Shown: piece by piece, positions 9,179-17,557 of the stretch | Position numbering within the stretch: the stretch's first letter is position 1 | How the letters are laid out: every line of letters starts with the position of its first letter | Origin: Collinsella sp. WCA1-178-WT-3 (M1) | GTDB taxonomy: Bacteria > Actinomycetota > Coriobacteriia > Coriobacteriales > Coriobacteriaceae | DNA length: 34,661 nt | Assembly: GCF_009696325.1 (NCBI RefSeq) | Contig: NZ_VUME01000017.1 | Coordinates: 1 to 34,661, forward strand | Direction: 5' to 3' | Notes under the pieces: generated by a model | Told to the model about the DNA's origin: nothing | Seen by the model: only the letters and a program-made list of their open reading frames with translations | Databases searched by the model: none | Program-made: the position numbers and the translations under genes

Positions 9179-10336
9179 CTACGACTCCCGAAGCAAGAAC
9201 TCTTCTGCCGGCACAACCGATGCGCCCTCGGTATCGTAGCGCTCGGAGCCGTGATATACGACGGCTCGGTCCTTTGCGGGAATGCCCAGTTCGGAACCAA
9301 CAGAGCGTAGGTGTCGAGCGAATGTGTCGCGATAGGTAGCGCCCGATTTGATTTCGAACGCCTGCGGGCGAGCCGGCTCTGTTAGATCGATAAGGTCGAT
9401 CTCTCGTTTGCTGTCGTCGCGATAAAAGACAAGCGTGGGCTCGATGCCTCTGTTGAGATATGCCTTCTGGCGTTCCGAGACAACGAGGTTTTCGAATATT
9501 TCCCCGCTTAGGGGGTGGTTCATGAGACTGCGCTCGTCGTGAATGCCAAGCAGATGGCAAAGTAGTCCCGTGTCGTAGAAGTACAGTTTTGGCGCTTTGG
9601 TAAGCCGCTTGCGCATGTTTCCAGCATATGGCTGAAGCAGGAACACCAAATAGCTTGATTGCAGGATCGAAAGCCACGAGCTGATCGTCGCCGTGGCGAC
9701 TCCCACATCAGCGGCGAGTCTTGATAGGTTGAGCAGCCCTCCCACGCAAGCCGCGCACAGCCCGATCATTTTTCTAAAGGAGCTCAGGTTGCGCACGTCG
9801 AGAAGACCGCCCGCATCGCGTTCCACATAGGTCATAAGGTAATTTTGGTAGAACATGTCGGTGGGGATGCCCGCATCATATATGCGCGGGTATCCCCCGC
9901 GAATCAGGTAGGTGTCAAGCGAGATTTGCGTATCGCTGAGCTCCTGGTAGGAGAGAGGTAGGAGTTTGAGCATGCCGACGCGCCCGGCAAGCGATTGCTG
10001 GATGTTGTGCATGAGCAAAAAGTTTTGCGAGCCGGACAATACATACTGGCCGGCTCTTCCGCGCTCGTCGGAGGCGACCTGAATCATGCTGAACAGCTCC
10101 GGTGCATATTGGGCCTCGTCGATGATCAGATGATCGGGGCGCCTGCTGATAAAGCCGACGGGGTCATCGAGTGCGGCGCGACGGACTTCCGGGTTCTCGA
10201 GGTTGAGATATTCATATTCAGGAAAGACGGCCTTGATGAGAGTTGACTTGCCGCTTTGGCGTGGCCCCGTAAGCGAGACGACGGGGAACCATTCTGACAT
10301 GTCGCGTAGCTTTTGGGCCATGATTCGCTCAATCAT
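9179..10336 (-). CDS. AAA-type ATPase with DUF4143 domain (COG1373 type)
   Basis: From ATG 10336 (RBS GAAGGG on the minus strand) the protein has 385 residues; a frame extension to 10417 is less likely. Walker A is GPRQSGKST (24-32) and Walker B LIIDEAQ (70-76); the middle has a winged-helix-like region, and the DUF4143 part near the C-terminus has a PD-(D/E)xK-like pattern with Asp314 and Glu328/Lys330 (FEIKSG). These ATPases are common in anaerobe genomes and often travel with mobile DNA; their biological role is not settled. The gene is convergent with nth and divergent from the LPXTG gene, and lies between two copies of the nth 3' end. Its upstream region is unusually AT-rich. Confidence 0.88.
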   Translation of the reverse strand: MIERIMAQKLRDMSEWFPVVSLTGPRQSGKSTLIKAVFPEYEYLNLENPEVRRAALDDPVGFISRRPDHLIIDEAQYAPELFSMIQVASDERGRAGQYVLSGSQNFLLMHNIQQSLAGRVGMLKLLPLSYQELSDTQISLDTYLIRGGYPRIYDAGIPTDMFYQNYLMTYVERDAGGLLDVRNLSSFRKMIGLCAACVGGLLNLSRLAADVGVATATISSWLSILQSSYLVFLLQPYAGNMRKRLTKAPKLYFYDTGLLCHLLGIHDERSLMNHPLSGEIFENLVVSERQKAYLNRGIEPTLVFYRDDSKREIDLIDLTEPARPQAFEIKSGATYRDTFARHLRSVGSELGIPAKDRAVVYHGSERYDTEGASVVPAEEFLLRES

Positions 10337-10500
10337 TTTTAACGCCCTTCGTGTCTTGCATCGCATGCCCGTAGGCAGGCTTTTGGTCCGAAAGCCTCGT
10401 GCCGAGTTTGTCAGCATCCGGCGGGTTTCGTGGCAGGTCTTTGGGATTTGTCAGATTGTCAAGGCAAAACAACCATAATTACTAATTAGAAGTTACCACA

Positions 10501-10530
10501 ACTATAAAGTAGGAATTGCCATAATTACAA
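10501..10530 (-). promoter_or_regulatory. Putative promoter of the DUF4143 ATPase gene
   Basis: On the minus strand a -35-like TTGTAA (10530-10525) and a -10 TATAGT (10506-10501) are 18 bases apart in an AT-rich pocket. CCATAATTAC is repeated directly at 10473-10482 and 10519-10528, which may be a regulator site. The leader would be about 155 bases. Confidence 0.5.
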
Positions 10531-10650
10531 AGTAACGCAGGTGAAAGCTGATAATTGATGCTGTCCGATCGGGCTGTTTTGTGCCGAGGACGTTCGGGCA
10601 TGTGCGTTTTGGGTGAGTGGAACGGGTGCTGATGGCCGCCGTGCAGTTTG

Positions 10651-10722
10651 CGCGACGCCCGCAAACCTAAGTGCGACGAGTGCCCGCTGGCAGACCTTTG
10701 CCCCAGCGTACGGATGGTGTAA
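10651..10722 (+). pseudogene. nth 3'-end remnant (direct repeat copy B)
   Basis: The segment encodes the last 22 or so residues of endonuclease III, including three of the four Fe-S cysteines (KCDECPLADLC), then Val and a TAA stop at 10720-10722. Nothing upstream of it continues the nth frame. It matches nth at 63 of 66 positions (10652-10717), and the three differences are synonymous. It marks the far boundary of the segment carrying the ATPase gene. Confidence 0.85.
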
Positions 10723-10726
10723 TAGC

Positions 10727-10750
10727 TTTTTGCAAACTTTTTTGCAAAAA
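10727..10750. repeat. A/T-rich inverted repeat behind the nth remnant
   Basis: TTTTTGCAAA (10727-10736) and TTTGCAAAAA (10741-10750) are perfect inverted copies around a 4-base loop. It starts five bases after the nth-remnant stop and overlaps a possible -35 box, so it may be an old terminator of nth, an operator, or both. Confidence 0.5.
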
Positions 10751-10770
10751 AGTCTCAAACCTTAGATATA
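10742..10770 (+). promoter_or_regulatory. Candidate promoter of the LPXTG surface protein gene
   Basis: TTGCAA (10742-10747) and GATATA (10765-10770) are 17 bases apart. The -10 match is weak. A 16-bp palindrome begins three bases later. Confidence 0.35.
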
Positions 10771-10772
10771 GC

Positions 10773-10788
10773 TTGGTTGCGCAACCAA
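10773..10788. promoter_or_regulatory. Perfect 16-bp palindrome TTGGTTGCGCAACCAA
   Basis: The palindrome lies about 90 bases upstream of the LPXTG start codon, just behind the candidate -10 box. Its centre GTTGCGCAAC equals the palindrome at 731-740. A repressor operator is the simplest reading. Confidence 0.5.
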
Positions 10789-10877
10789 TTCGCGTTTTTC
10801 CCCTTTTAAATAAATCGTGCACTAGTAAAACTGTCTCGTTTTTTCGGGACGGGCTGTTTCTGAACAAAGGGGAAAAC

Positions 10878-13229
10878 ATGGCAAAGTATCAGCCCGCGCA
10901 CAAAAAAGCGCAACCCAAGCTCAATCTTGCTAAGCCTGCGGTAACCATGGCAGTTACCGCCAGCCTCGCACTGTCTCCGGTCCTGCAGACCGCTGCTTTC
11001 GCTGAGTCCGGCGCCGACGCCAACGACGATGTCAAGGCCGAGCAGAAGCAGGCCAGCAAGGAAGAGATCGCCGCCGCTAAGGCCGACGTCGAGAAGGCCC
11101 AGAAGGCCTACGACGAGGCTAAGGCCAACGTCGAGAAGACCCAGAAGGCCTACGACGAGGCTAAGGCTGCCGCCGACGAGGCTCAGGCCGGCGACCAGGA
11201 GGCCCAGAAGGCTCTCGAGGCCGCTGCCGCTGCCGAGATGGAGGCCGAGACCAAGCTCGCCACCGCCAAGGACGCTCTGGACGAGGCCGAGAAGGCTTAC
11301 AAGGACGCCCAGGACGCTGCCGACGCACTCGGTGTTGAGTACAACGAGAACCAGTACGTGAAGAAGGCCGAGGAGGCCCGCGCCGCTGCCGACGCCAAGA
11401 AGGCAGAGTGGAACGACGCCGCACAGGCTCAGAACGACGCCCAGGTTGCTCTGGAGAACGCCAAGAACCTGACTTCTGAGGACGAGGCCCAGGCTGCCTA
11501 CGACGCTGCTGCCAAGAAGGCCGATAAGCTTTATCAGGAGTGGAGCGACCTTGACAACGCTGCTGCTAAGGCTGAGCAGGCTGCCAAGGATGCCGAGAAG
11601 ACGATGAAGGCTGCCAAGAAGGCCGCCAACGACGCCCAGGTTGCTCTCGAGGCTGCCAAGAAGCTTCCCTCCGTCGAGGATGCCCAGGCTGCTCTTGAGG
11701 CTGCCACCAAGACTGACGATGAGGCTGCTGCCAAGTTCAATGAGCTTAACAACAAGGCTATCAAGGCCGAGGACGCTGCCACTGCTAAGAAGAACGAGTG
11801 GGACGCTAAGCTCGCCGAGGCTAACAAGGCTCAGGAGGCTTACGAGAACCTTGACGCCAACAAGGCAAAGGCCGACGAGCTCGGCCAGAAATACCACGAC
11901 CGCAACAACGAGGCTATTAAGGCCGAGGCTAAGAAGAACGAGACTGGTGCCCAGAAGGCTCAGATCAACAACAAGCTTGCGCAGTATAAGGCCGACTACG
12001 AGGCGAAGAAGGCTGAGCTTGATAGGCTGACGGAAGAAGGCGTCCTTGCCAGCTCCAAGTTAGAAGCCGCAAAGAATGCGGTAAATAATGCTTCTCAGGC
12101 AGTTGAGGACACCGAGAATGAGCTTAAGGATGCCACCAAGATTGATGACGAAGCATATCAGGCTTGGAGCAATGCCACCAACGCTGCCGCTCAGGCATTG
12201 ACTGAGTGGAACGCCGCAACTGCACTGGTGAGCCTTGGCCAGCAGTATCCGCAGCTCAAGGCTGACGCCGATAAGCTTGGTGTTGAGTACAACGAGAACC
12301 AGTACGAGAAGAAGGCCGAGGACGCCCGCGCCGCTGCCGATGAGGCTAAGGCTGCTTGGTCCAAGACGACCGACAAGAAGGCCCAGGCCGAGGCTGACCT
12401 GAAGGCTGCTCAGGGCAAGGAGCAGACTGTCAAGGACGCTCAGGATGCATTTGATGCTGCCATGGGCAAGGCGGACGAGTCTGGTAAGGCTTACAACGAG
12501 GCTCTGAACAAGTCTGATAAGGCTGCTAAGGCTGCCGAGGATGCTAAGGCCGACCGTGACGCTGCCATCGATGAGCAGGTTAAGGCTAACCAGGCTCTCG
12601 CCCAGGCCAAGAAGAAGCCGCAGATCGTTGCCGCTGCCCAGGCTGCGCTCAAGGCTGCTGCCGCCAAGGCTGATAAGCTGGGCCAGGAGTACAACGACCT
12701 CGAGAACGAGGCTTTGAATGCTGAGAATACCCTTGCCGCCAAGAAGGCTGCTTGGGACAACGCTCTTGCTGCCGCCAACGCTGCTCAGGTTGCTCTCGCC
12801 GACGCCCAGAAGGCAAAGGATGAGGCCGCTAAGGCTCTCGAGGACGCAAAGGCCAACAAGGACGCCAAGTCCGCGGAGGTCGAGGCTGCCCGTGCTAAGC
12901 TCGACGCTGCTCAGAGTGTTGCTTACGACGCTCTTGCTGACCTCCAGCTCGCCAAGCAGGCCGAGGCCACGGCTCAGGCTCAGCTTGAGGCCGCCAAGAA
13001 GGTCCTGGGTTCGCTGGTTCCCTATGTTGAGCCCACTCAGCAGCAGGTGAACACCACCGCGACGACCAAGACTCCGGCCAAGGCCGAGAAGAAGGCTGAC
13101 GAGAAGAAGGCCGACGAGGCTGCCCTTCCCACCACTGGTGATAGCGTTGCCGCTCAGGTTACGATCATCGCCGGTCTGGGTGCCGCTGCCATCGCCGCCG
13201 GTGCTACCCGCCGCCGCTTTAATGCCTAA
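10878..13229 (+). CDS. Large Ala/Lys/Glu-rich coiled-coil surface protein with LPXTG anchor
   Basis: From ATG 10878 (RBS AAGGGG) the protein has 783 residues. A long Gram-positive signal peptide ends near residue 42 (TAAFA then ES). Residues about 45-720 are almost entirely helical, rich in Ala, Lys, Glu, Asp and Gln, and without cysteine. They contain degenerate repeats of roughly 60 residues with a recurring ADxLGxEYN-like start; GVEYNENQY occurs at about 152 and 468. A short linker leads to the sortase motif LPTTGDS (750-756), a hydrophobic segment and the tail TRRRFNA. It is thus a cell-wall-linked fibrous protein, perhaps for adhesion or immune interaction. Codon use is strongly biased, suggesting high expression. 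No sortase gene is in the window. Confidence 0.93.
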   Translation: MAKYQPAHKKAQPKLNLAKPAVTMAVTASLALSPVLQTAAFAESGADANDDVKAEQKQASKEEIAAAKADVEKAQKAYDEAKANVEKTQKAYDEAKAAADEAQAGDQEAQKALEAAAAAEMEAETKLATAKDALDEAEKAYKDAQDAADALGVEYNENQYVKKAEEARAAADAKKAEWNDAAQAQNDAQVALENAKNLTSEDEAQAAYDAAAKKADKLYQEWSDLDNAAAKAEQAAKDAEKTMKAAKKAANDAQVALEAAKKLPSVEDAQAALEAATKTDDEAAAKFNELNNKAIKAEDAATAKKNEWDAKLAEANKAQEAYENLDANKAKADELGQKYHDRNNEAIKAEAKKNETGAQKAQINNKLAQYKADYEAKKAELDRLTEEGVLASSKLEAAKNAVNNASQAVEDTENELKDATKIDDEAYQAWSNATNAAAQALTEWNAATALVSLGQQYPQLKADADKLGVEYNENQYEKKAEDARAAADEAKAAWSKTTDKKAQAEADLKAAQGKEQTVKDAQDAFDAAMGKADESGKAYNEALNKSDKAAKAAEDAKADRDAAIDEQVKANQALAQAKKKPQIVAAAQAALKAAAAKADKLGQEYNDLENEALNAENTLAAKKAAWDNALAAANAAQVALADAQKAKDEAAKALEDAKANKDAKSAEVEAARAKLDAAQSVAYDALADLQLAKQAEATAQAQLEAAKKVLGSLVPYVEPTQQQVNTTATTKTPAKAEKKADEKKADEAALPTTGDSVAAQVTIIAGLGAAAIAAGATRRRFNA
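11079..11162 (+). repeat. 42-bp tandem duplication inside the LPXTG gene
   Basis: Units 11079-11120 and 11121-11162 are nearly identical, with two visible differences, and each encodes a 14-residue copy containing QKAYDEA. A longer-range repeat pairs 11331-11393 with 12279-12341. Such in-frame repeats could change copy number by recombination. Confidence 0.8.
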
Positions 13230-13260
13230 TGTAGCTTTTTAAGCTCGTTTCCCCTTTATA

Positions 13261-13293
13261 GGCGCCTCCGGTTACAAGGCCGGGGGCGCCTTT
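13261..13293 (+). terminator. Terminator after the LPXTG gene
   Basis: GGCGCCTCCGG pairs with CCGGGGGCGCC (one wobble), followed by TTT. Confidence 0.8.
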
Positions 13294-13297
13294 GTAC

Positions 13298-13336
13298 AAA
13301 GGAGCGCCGCTGCGATGTGTGCAGCGGCGCTCCTTT
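13298..13336. terminator. Bidirectional terminator between convergent genes
   Basis: AAAGGAGCGCCGCTGC and its perfect complement GCAGCGGCGCTCCTTT enclose a 7-base loop. A and T flanks let it work for both the LPXTG gene and the minus-strand FHA gene. Confidence 0.85.
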
Positions 13337-13365
13337 GCGTTGATTCTTATTGTATGTGCGCGGCC

Positions 13366-14355
13366 CTAGGCCAGCGCGCGTACGTTTGAGGAGATCTTCA
13401 GCACCAAAAACTCGGTCGAGGAACCCAGCTTGAGCAGGTCGCCGTCGTGGATAGGAATCTGACTGTCCTTGTCATCGGCGGTGCGCAGCGAGCGTGGTTT
13501 TTCGATAACGGTGGTCGTGCCGTTGCGTGTCACCAGCACCGTTCCGTTGGTGGAGTGCAGCCCGCTTGCGAGCCATGTGCCGTTGGAATACGCCACGCGC
13601 AGGTGCCGGCGGGACACATCGGGCCCTACGTTGGTGATGGCGTTTTGGTCGTGTGCAAAAGAGCCTAGTACCGTACCCTCGGGATCGAGGCTCAAAGGAT
13701 AGATCGGCGGCAAGGCCGAGCCGTCTTTCGAAAGCCTGAGCAGCCCCAGTTTTGCAGGAGGCTCGTTGACCTTGCGGTTAGTGCCTTGTGCCTGGACGAC
13801 CTCGGCGGTCTCGAGCGTGCCAAAGGTCTGGGCCAGTTGCGTTATGGCAAAGTCTTTGACCTCGGAGGCGGCGGCATTGGGATCAGCCAAGCATCCGCAG
13901 ACCGTTAGCGCAAGGAGCTCCAAAAGGCGCCGGTCGCTTTGCTTGAGGCCCGGCATGACGGCGATGCGGTCAAAGATATTGCGCAGGATGGAACCATCGA
14001 GCCCCCAGTGTTCGAGCGACGTTGCCATGCGCTCGAGGGCGCGCGTCGTAATGACTTGCTGGCGAGCGTTGGCGGCCGCTGGACTGCTGCCACTGCCGAT
14101 TTTTGCAGCGGCAGCCAAGTTCTGGACGCTCTGCGAAAAATCGGCAAACATTTCGGGGTCGATCTTGTCGGTACCCGGAACGACGTGCACCACGCGTCGC
14201 GATAGAAACGTCTTTTCGGCAATGCGAAACCTAGGGGCCGGTTTGGCGCCCAGCGGCTTGTCCGAAACCAAGATGCGCGCCGCTTCTCGATTATTGATCT
14301 GCAGGTCGCACTTAAGGAAATCAAAGAGCACCTCGGAAGGTGTTTCCGCGCGCAT
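13366..14355 (-). CDS. FHA-domain protein B, partner of the Ser/Thr kinase
   Basis: From ATG 14355 (RBS AAAGGAG) the protein has 329 residues. The C-terminal part (about 220-325) is a forkhead-associated domain with the phosphothreonine-binding signature residues VSRRH (247-251) and STNG (268-271). The N-terminal 200 residues are a helical domain of unknown function shared with FHA protein A (for example the SRRVVH and SREIVH segments, and the GCLADP/GCLGDP segments). It lies 35 bases downstream of the kinase gene, so they are probably one operon. FHA domains read phosphothreonine, so it is a likely substrate or adaptor of that kinase. No signal peptide is seen, so it should be cytoplasmic. 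Confidence 0.85.
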   Translation of the reverse strand: MRAETPSEVLFDFLKCDLQINNREAARILVSDKPLGAKPAPRFRIAEKTFLSRRVVHVVPGTDKIDPEMFADFSQSVQNLAAAAKIGSGSSPAAANARQQVITTRALERMATSLEHWGLDGSILRNIFDRIAVMPGLKQSDRRLLELLALTVCGCLADPNAAASEVKDFAITQLAQTFGTLETAEVVQAQGTNRKVNEPPAKLGLLRLSKDGSALPPIYPLSLDPEGTVLGSFAHDQNAITNVGPDVSRRHLRVAYSNGTWLASGLHSTNGTVLVTRNGTTTVIEKPRSLRTADDKDSQIPIHDGDLLKLGSSTEFLVLKISSNVRALA

Positions 14356-14390
14356 GATGCGAGGCTCCTTTCTGGTATCCGGTGAAGGTG

Positions 14391-16400
14391 TTAGATGCAA
14401 AAGCCGGGTAGGACATAGGTCTTTTGGTCTGGTTTGTTTCCGGGCGTTGCCCAGCTAAATACGTCGCCGTCTTTTCCAACGCGGTTAAAGTACGTCGAGT
14501 TGGCGCCCTCGCTGCAGTCGGCGCTGGGGGTGCGCTCCCAGTAGCAGATCTTTTTGCCAGCGACGGTGCGGATCATGGCATCGTTGGTGGTCAGACCGCT
14601 TACGCTCTGCTCGCGATAGAGCTGGTACTGCTCGCCTTCTCCGCTGTAGAGGGTAGAAAGGTACTCGTAGCCTTCTGCGAACGTTTCGGGCGCCTGGTAG
14701 CCGCACAGCTCGCTCATGGACGGCAGCCACAGCTTGTCATCGGTGGCGGTGATGCTGGAGGCGTCTTTGGTGCCGCCGGTGTTGTTGGTGAGCTTACGCA
14801 CCGAGCGGATCTGATTACGGAGATCGTCGGGCAGCGTAGCCATGCCCTTGTCCGCCAACCATTCGCGAAGCGACGATTGCTCCCAACCGCCCGTCGCGGC
14901 GCTGTCGTTAACGGCGCGCATGGCGATGGGGGTACGGAACATAAAGGTGATGCCAGCGGGAAGGCCGTCATCGGTGAGTGTGTCTGCCTTAAAGCCCACG
15001 ATCTGGACTTGTGCCTTGGTCCCGTCGGAAAGCCTGACGGTCTTGGTGTTCTCGTTTTCGAGCGACTGCTTGCTGTTTACCAGGTGGTAGGTTTCGGCAA
15101 TCTCGAGCACCTTTTTGCTGGAAGATGTTTCTTGGATTTTGCGGGAGATCAGGGCGAGTTCTTCCCAGGTGTAATCGTCGAGTGACGGCTTGATGCCGTG
15201 CGCCAGGTCGATAAGCCCCCAGCATCCTGTGGCAATGGCAGAGCCTGCTATGCCGGCAACGCAGACGCCGCCGAGCACGAGCGCAGCGCGACGCGAGATG
15301 ACTGGGCGGCGCGTCTGAGCCTTGTCGGAGCAGGAAGGCTTCGGTTGCTGGCTAAAGTCGACCGGGGTGGGCAGCGGCGTGCGCGGCTCAAAATCGATGT
15401 CTTTAATCCAGGCATCGAGCTTGCCGACAATCGTAGACAGCGGCGCGCGCTGGGACTGCTCGTTATGGATGCCGCTCATGATGACATCGACAAGCATTTG
15501 GTCGCCGGGTACGCGTGCCTCAAGCGGCTCGTGCTCGTGCTCGATCTTGTACAGGTAGGGCGACTGGTCCATATGCTCGTTTAGGCGATATGGCGTGTGG
15601 CCGGCATAGAGCGTGTAGAGTACGCTGCAGAGCTCGTATGTATCGATGCTGGGCGACGTACGCAGCGGCGCCAGCTCGGGGATGTCGTTGGAGAGCATCT
15701 CGGGTGGGGCGAACTCGGGGGTGCCGTTGCGCCAGATGCCGGTGGACATGGTAAACGAGGGGTCTGAGCGCTTGATGCTCGAGCTGCCCAGATCGACCAG
15801 GCAAAGGTCAAAACTGCAGTGTGCAATCTGCTGGGCAAGGGACCGGAGCGTCGTGCGAATGATGATATTGCGCAAGGAGATATCACGGTGTACAAACGGC
15901 GCATCGAGCTTTTGGGCACCCAGGAGAATCTCTCCCAGGCGTTTTCCAATCGCGGCGACGGTGTTTGCGGGAATGTGGCCGCCCTCGGCGGGGTCGGTTA
16001 GCTCTGCCGCAGCATCGCGAAGGGGCAGGCCTTCAATCCACTCCATAACGATGACCGGTACGGAGCCGGTATAGCCGTAGCCATAGGTTTTGGGAAAGCC
16101 GTCCAACAGTGAGACGGCTGCAAGATTGCGATACTCCTCGGTAAGCGTCTTGATGTCCGAGGGGCTGACGGCGGAGCCGTCTTCATCACAGCCGCTGAGG
16201 GGCCACAGCGTCTTGAGCGCAAAGGTCTCGCCCTCGGTGTTGGCGACCTTGCGAAGATGGTGGGAACCGCCGCCGACTGCCCCGCAATCCAACAGGGTGG
16301 TAAAGCGGCGAATAGTATCGGGGTCTTCGGTGGTCGCAAACATGGCGTTTGGTTCAAAGGGGGACAACGCGATGATATTCATATCCGTGTCGTACGTCAC
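14391..16400 (-). CDS. Transmembrane Ser/Thr protein kinase with C-terminal DUF6273-like domain
   Basis: From GTG 16400 (RBS AAAGGAT; an ATG at 16382 is an alternative) the protein has 669 residues. The kinase domain (about 35-335) shows the ATP-binding Lys63 (ALKTLW), the catalytic loop HRDISLRN (171-178, Asp173 and Asn178) and DLG (203-205) in place of DFG; PPE (232-234) stands where APE is usual. A basic region and one transmembrane helix (about 372-393) follow. Residues about 410-669 form a predicted outside domain of the DUF6273 type (SSLREWLADKG, then YWERTPS and GVIRP-like end), possibly a ligand-sensing module. It sits between two paralogous FHA genes, pointing to a phospho-dependent signalling unit. 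Confidence 0.88.
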   Translation of the reverse strand: MTYDTDMNIIALSPFEPNAMFATTEDPDTIRRFTTLLDCGAVGGGSHHLRKVANTEGETFALKTLWPLSGCDEDGSAVSPSDIKTLTEEYRNLAAVSLLDGFPKTYGYGYTGSVPVIVMEWIEGLPLRDAAAELTDPAEGGHIPANTVAAIGKRLGEILLGAQKLDAPFVHRDISLRNIIIRTTLRSLAQQIAHCSFDLCLVDLGSSSIKRSDPSFTMSTGIWRNGTPEFAPPEMLSNDIPELAPLRTSPSIDTYELCSVLYTLYAGHTPYRLNEHMDQSPYLYKIEHEHEPLEARVPGDQMLVDVIMSGIHNEQSQRAPLSTIVGKLDAWIKDIDFEPRTPLPTPVDFSQQPKPSCSDKAQTRRPVISRRAALVLGGVCVAGIAGSAIATGCWGLIDLAHGIKPSLDDYTWEELALISRKIQETSSSKKVLEIAETYHLVNSKQSLENENTKTVRLSDGTKAQVQIVGFKADTLTDDGLPAGITFMFRTPIAMRAVNDSAATGGWEQSSLREWLADKGMATLPDDLRNQIRSVRKLTNNTGGTKDASSITATDDKLWLPSMSELCGYQAPETFAEGYEYLSTLYSGEGEQYQLYREQSVSGLTTNDAMIRTVAGKKICYWERTPSADCSEGANSTYFNRVGKDGDVFSWATPGNKPDQKTYVLPGFCI

Positions 16401-16476
16401 GGGGCGATCCTTTCGAGAAAAAAGTGCATGGCGATAATGTTAGTGAAAAGGTAGCGCAACCGTTGCCTTAATCGAA

Positions 16477-16520
16477 AAGGTGCCGTTATTTGCATGGGTT
16501 GATGCAAATAACGGCACCTT
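16477..16520 (-). terminator. Terminator after FHA protein A
   Basis: Perfect 18-bp arms (16477-16494 and 16503-16520) enclose an 8-base loop. On the minus strand the stem is followed by a short T run (CCTTTT, then CGAT). It separates FHA gene A from the kinase, so the kinase probably has its own promoter within 16401-16476, where I see no clear boxes. Confidence 0.8.
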
Positions 16521-16544
16521 GTGCGTCGAAGATGTGTGGGCGGG

Positions 16545-17501
16545 CTAGTCTGTGATGCGAATGACCAAGAAGCGCGTCGTGGCGCCCAAGCAAAGCGTGT
16601 CTCCGTTGTGAATCTCGACGGGGGTGTTGGCAAAGTTGGCGGGGCGCTCGCGTCTAGGTGGTTCGATAGCATGTCGGCAGCGATCGACGCCCGAGATCAA
16701 AAACGATCCGTTGGTGGAGCCGAGGCCCTGCGCAAGCCAGCGTCCGTCTTGGAGCCAAATGCGCAGGTGCTGACGCGAGACATCGGAATCGACGTCGGTG
16801 ATGGCGTTCTCGTCGCTCGTCAGCGACCCGATAATGCTGCCCACCGGGTCCGTGGTAAGGGGACGCAACGGCGGTCGTGCCGAGTTGCCCACGACGCGCA
16901 GCAGCCCCAGGCGAATGTCTCCCGTGGGGCGCGCGGTTGTCGAGAAAAATGAGGTGACGGTTGTCTCGACCGTGCCGAGTGTCGAGAGCATCTGGTCGGA
17001 CACAAAGGACTCGGTGTATTCGATGGCGCGGGCGGGGTCGCCAAGGCAGCCGGTAACGATAAAAAAGACCAGATGGATGTAGAGGCGGTTTTTAATGTCG
17101 CTATCGTCAGTGGTCTCGATGCGCTCGACGCCGTTTTTAAAGAGCATGCCGTCGACGCCGCAATTGGTAAGGGCATCCTGCATGTCTGGGGCGCACGATT
17201 CCATATAGCGTTTAGCGACCTTGCACAGCGATTGGGGGTCGGAGCCTCGGTTTTGTATGATGAGGTTGAGTATCTGGCGCGCACTTTGTTCAAAGGGCGC
17301 AAACAGCGACTCGGGAAGGTCACCGGGTTTGGCGTGAACGATTTCGCGTGAGATAAACGACGGGACCATCAAGCGTTCGGAGATGAGGCGTCCACCGTAA
17401 CGGGCGTTGCCGTCCATGAGAATTTGCGCGGCGTTACCGTTTTTGATGCGACCGAGTGACTTGAGCCCGGCGTACAGTGCACAAGATGGAGTGTCGGCCA
17501 T
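16545..17501 (-). CDS. FHA-domain protein A, paralogue of FHA protein B
   Basis: The protein has 318 residues from ATG 17501. The C-terminal FHA domain (about 215-315) has VSRQH (241-245) and STNG (262-265), the residues that grip phosphothreonine. The N-terminal 200 residues match the unknown helical domain of FHA protein B, so the pair arose by duplication and now flanks the kinase. No signal peptide or membrane helix is seen. Its start codon is preceded by a run of ten G instead of a normal ribosome binding site, a possible slippage switch. A terminator ends the gene before the kinase. Its role as kinase substrate or reader is inferred from position and domain. Confidence 0.85.
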   Translation of the reverse strand: MADTPSCALYAGLKSLGRIKNGNAAQILMDGNARYGGRLISERLMVPSFISREIVHAKPGDLPESLFAPFEQSARQILNLIIQNRGSDPQSLCKVAKRYMESCAPDMQDALTNCGVDGMLFKNGVERIETTDDSDIKNRLYIHLVFFIVTGCLGDPARAIEYTESFVSDQMLSTLGTVETTVTSFFSTTARPTGDIRLGLLRVVGNSARPPLRPLTTDPVGSIIGSLTSDENAITDVDSDVSRQHLRIWLQDGRWLAQGLGSTNGSFLISGVDRCRHAIEPPRRERPANFANTPVEIHNGDTLCLGATTRFLVIRITD

Positions 17502-17510
17502 TTGTTTTCA

Positions 17511-17520
17511 CCCCCCCCCC
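17511..17520 (-). promoter_or_regulatory. G10 homopolymer at the ribosome binding site of FHA gene A
   Basis: Ten consecutive C on the plus strand are ten G in the transcript, ending 9 bases before the ATG. No other Shine-Dalgarno sequence is present. Length changes by replication slippage would alter RBS strength or spacing. Confidence 0.6.
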
Positions 17521-17557
17521 TCATCAAAAAGTGACATTGAATACGCAATTATCCTCA

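Noticed and set aside
10625-10655. Similarity of the sequence before the nth remnant to the start of mfd (GCAGTTTGCGCGACGCCCGC-like)
   Set aside because: Only about 25 of 32 bases seem to agree and the codons are common in this genome; too short to claim shared origin.
10806-11897. A Leu/Gly/Val-rich minus-strand frame opposite the LPXTG gene
   Set aside because: Its composition mirrors the Lys/Glu/Ala repeat codons of the sense strand, so it is an antisense artefact.
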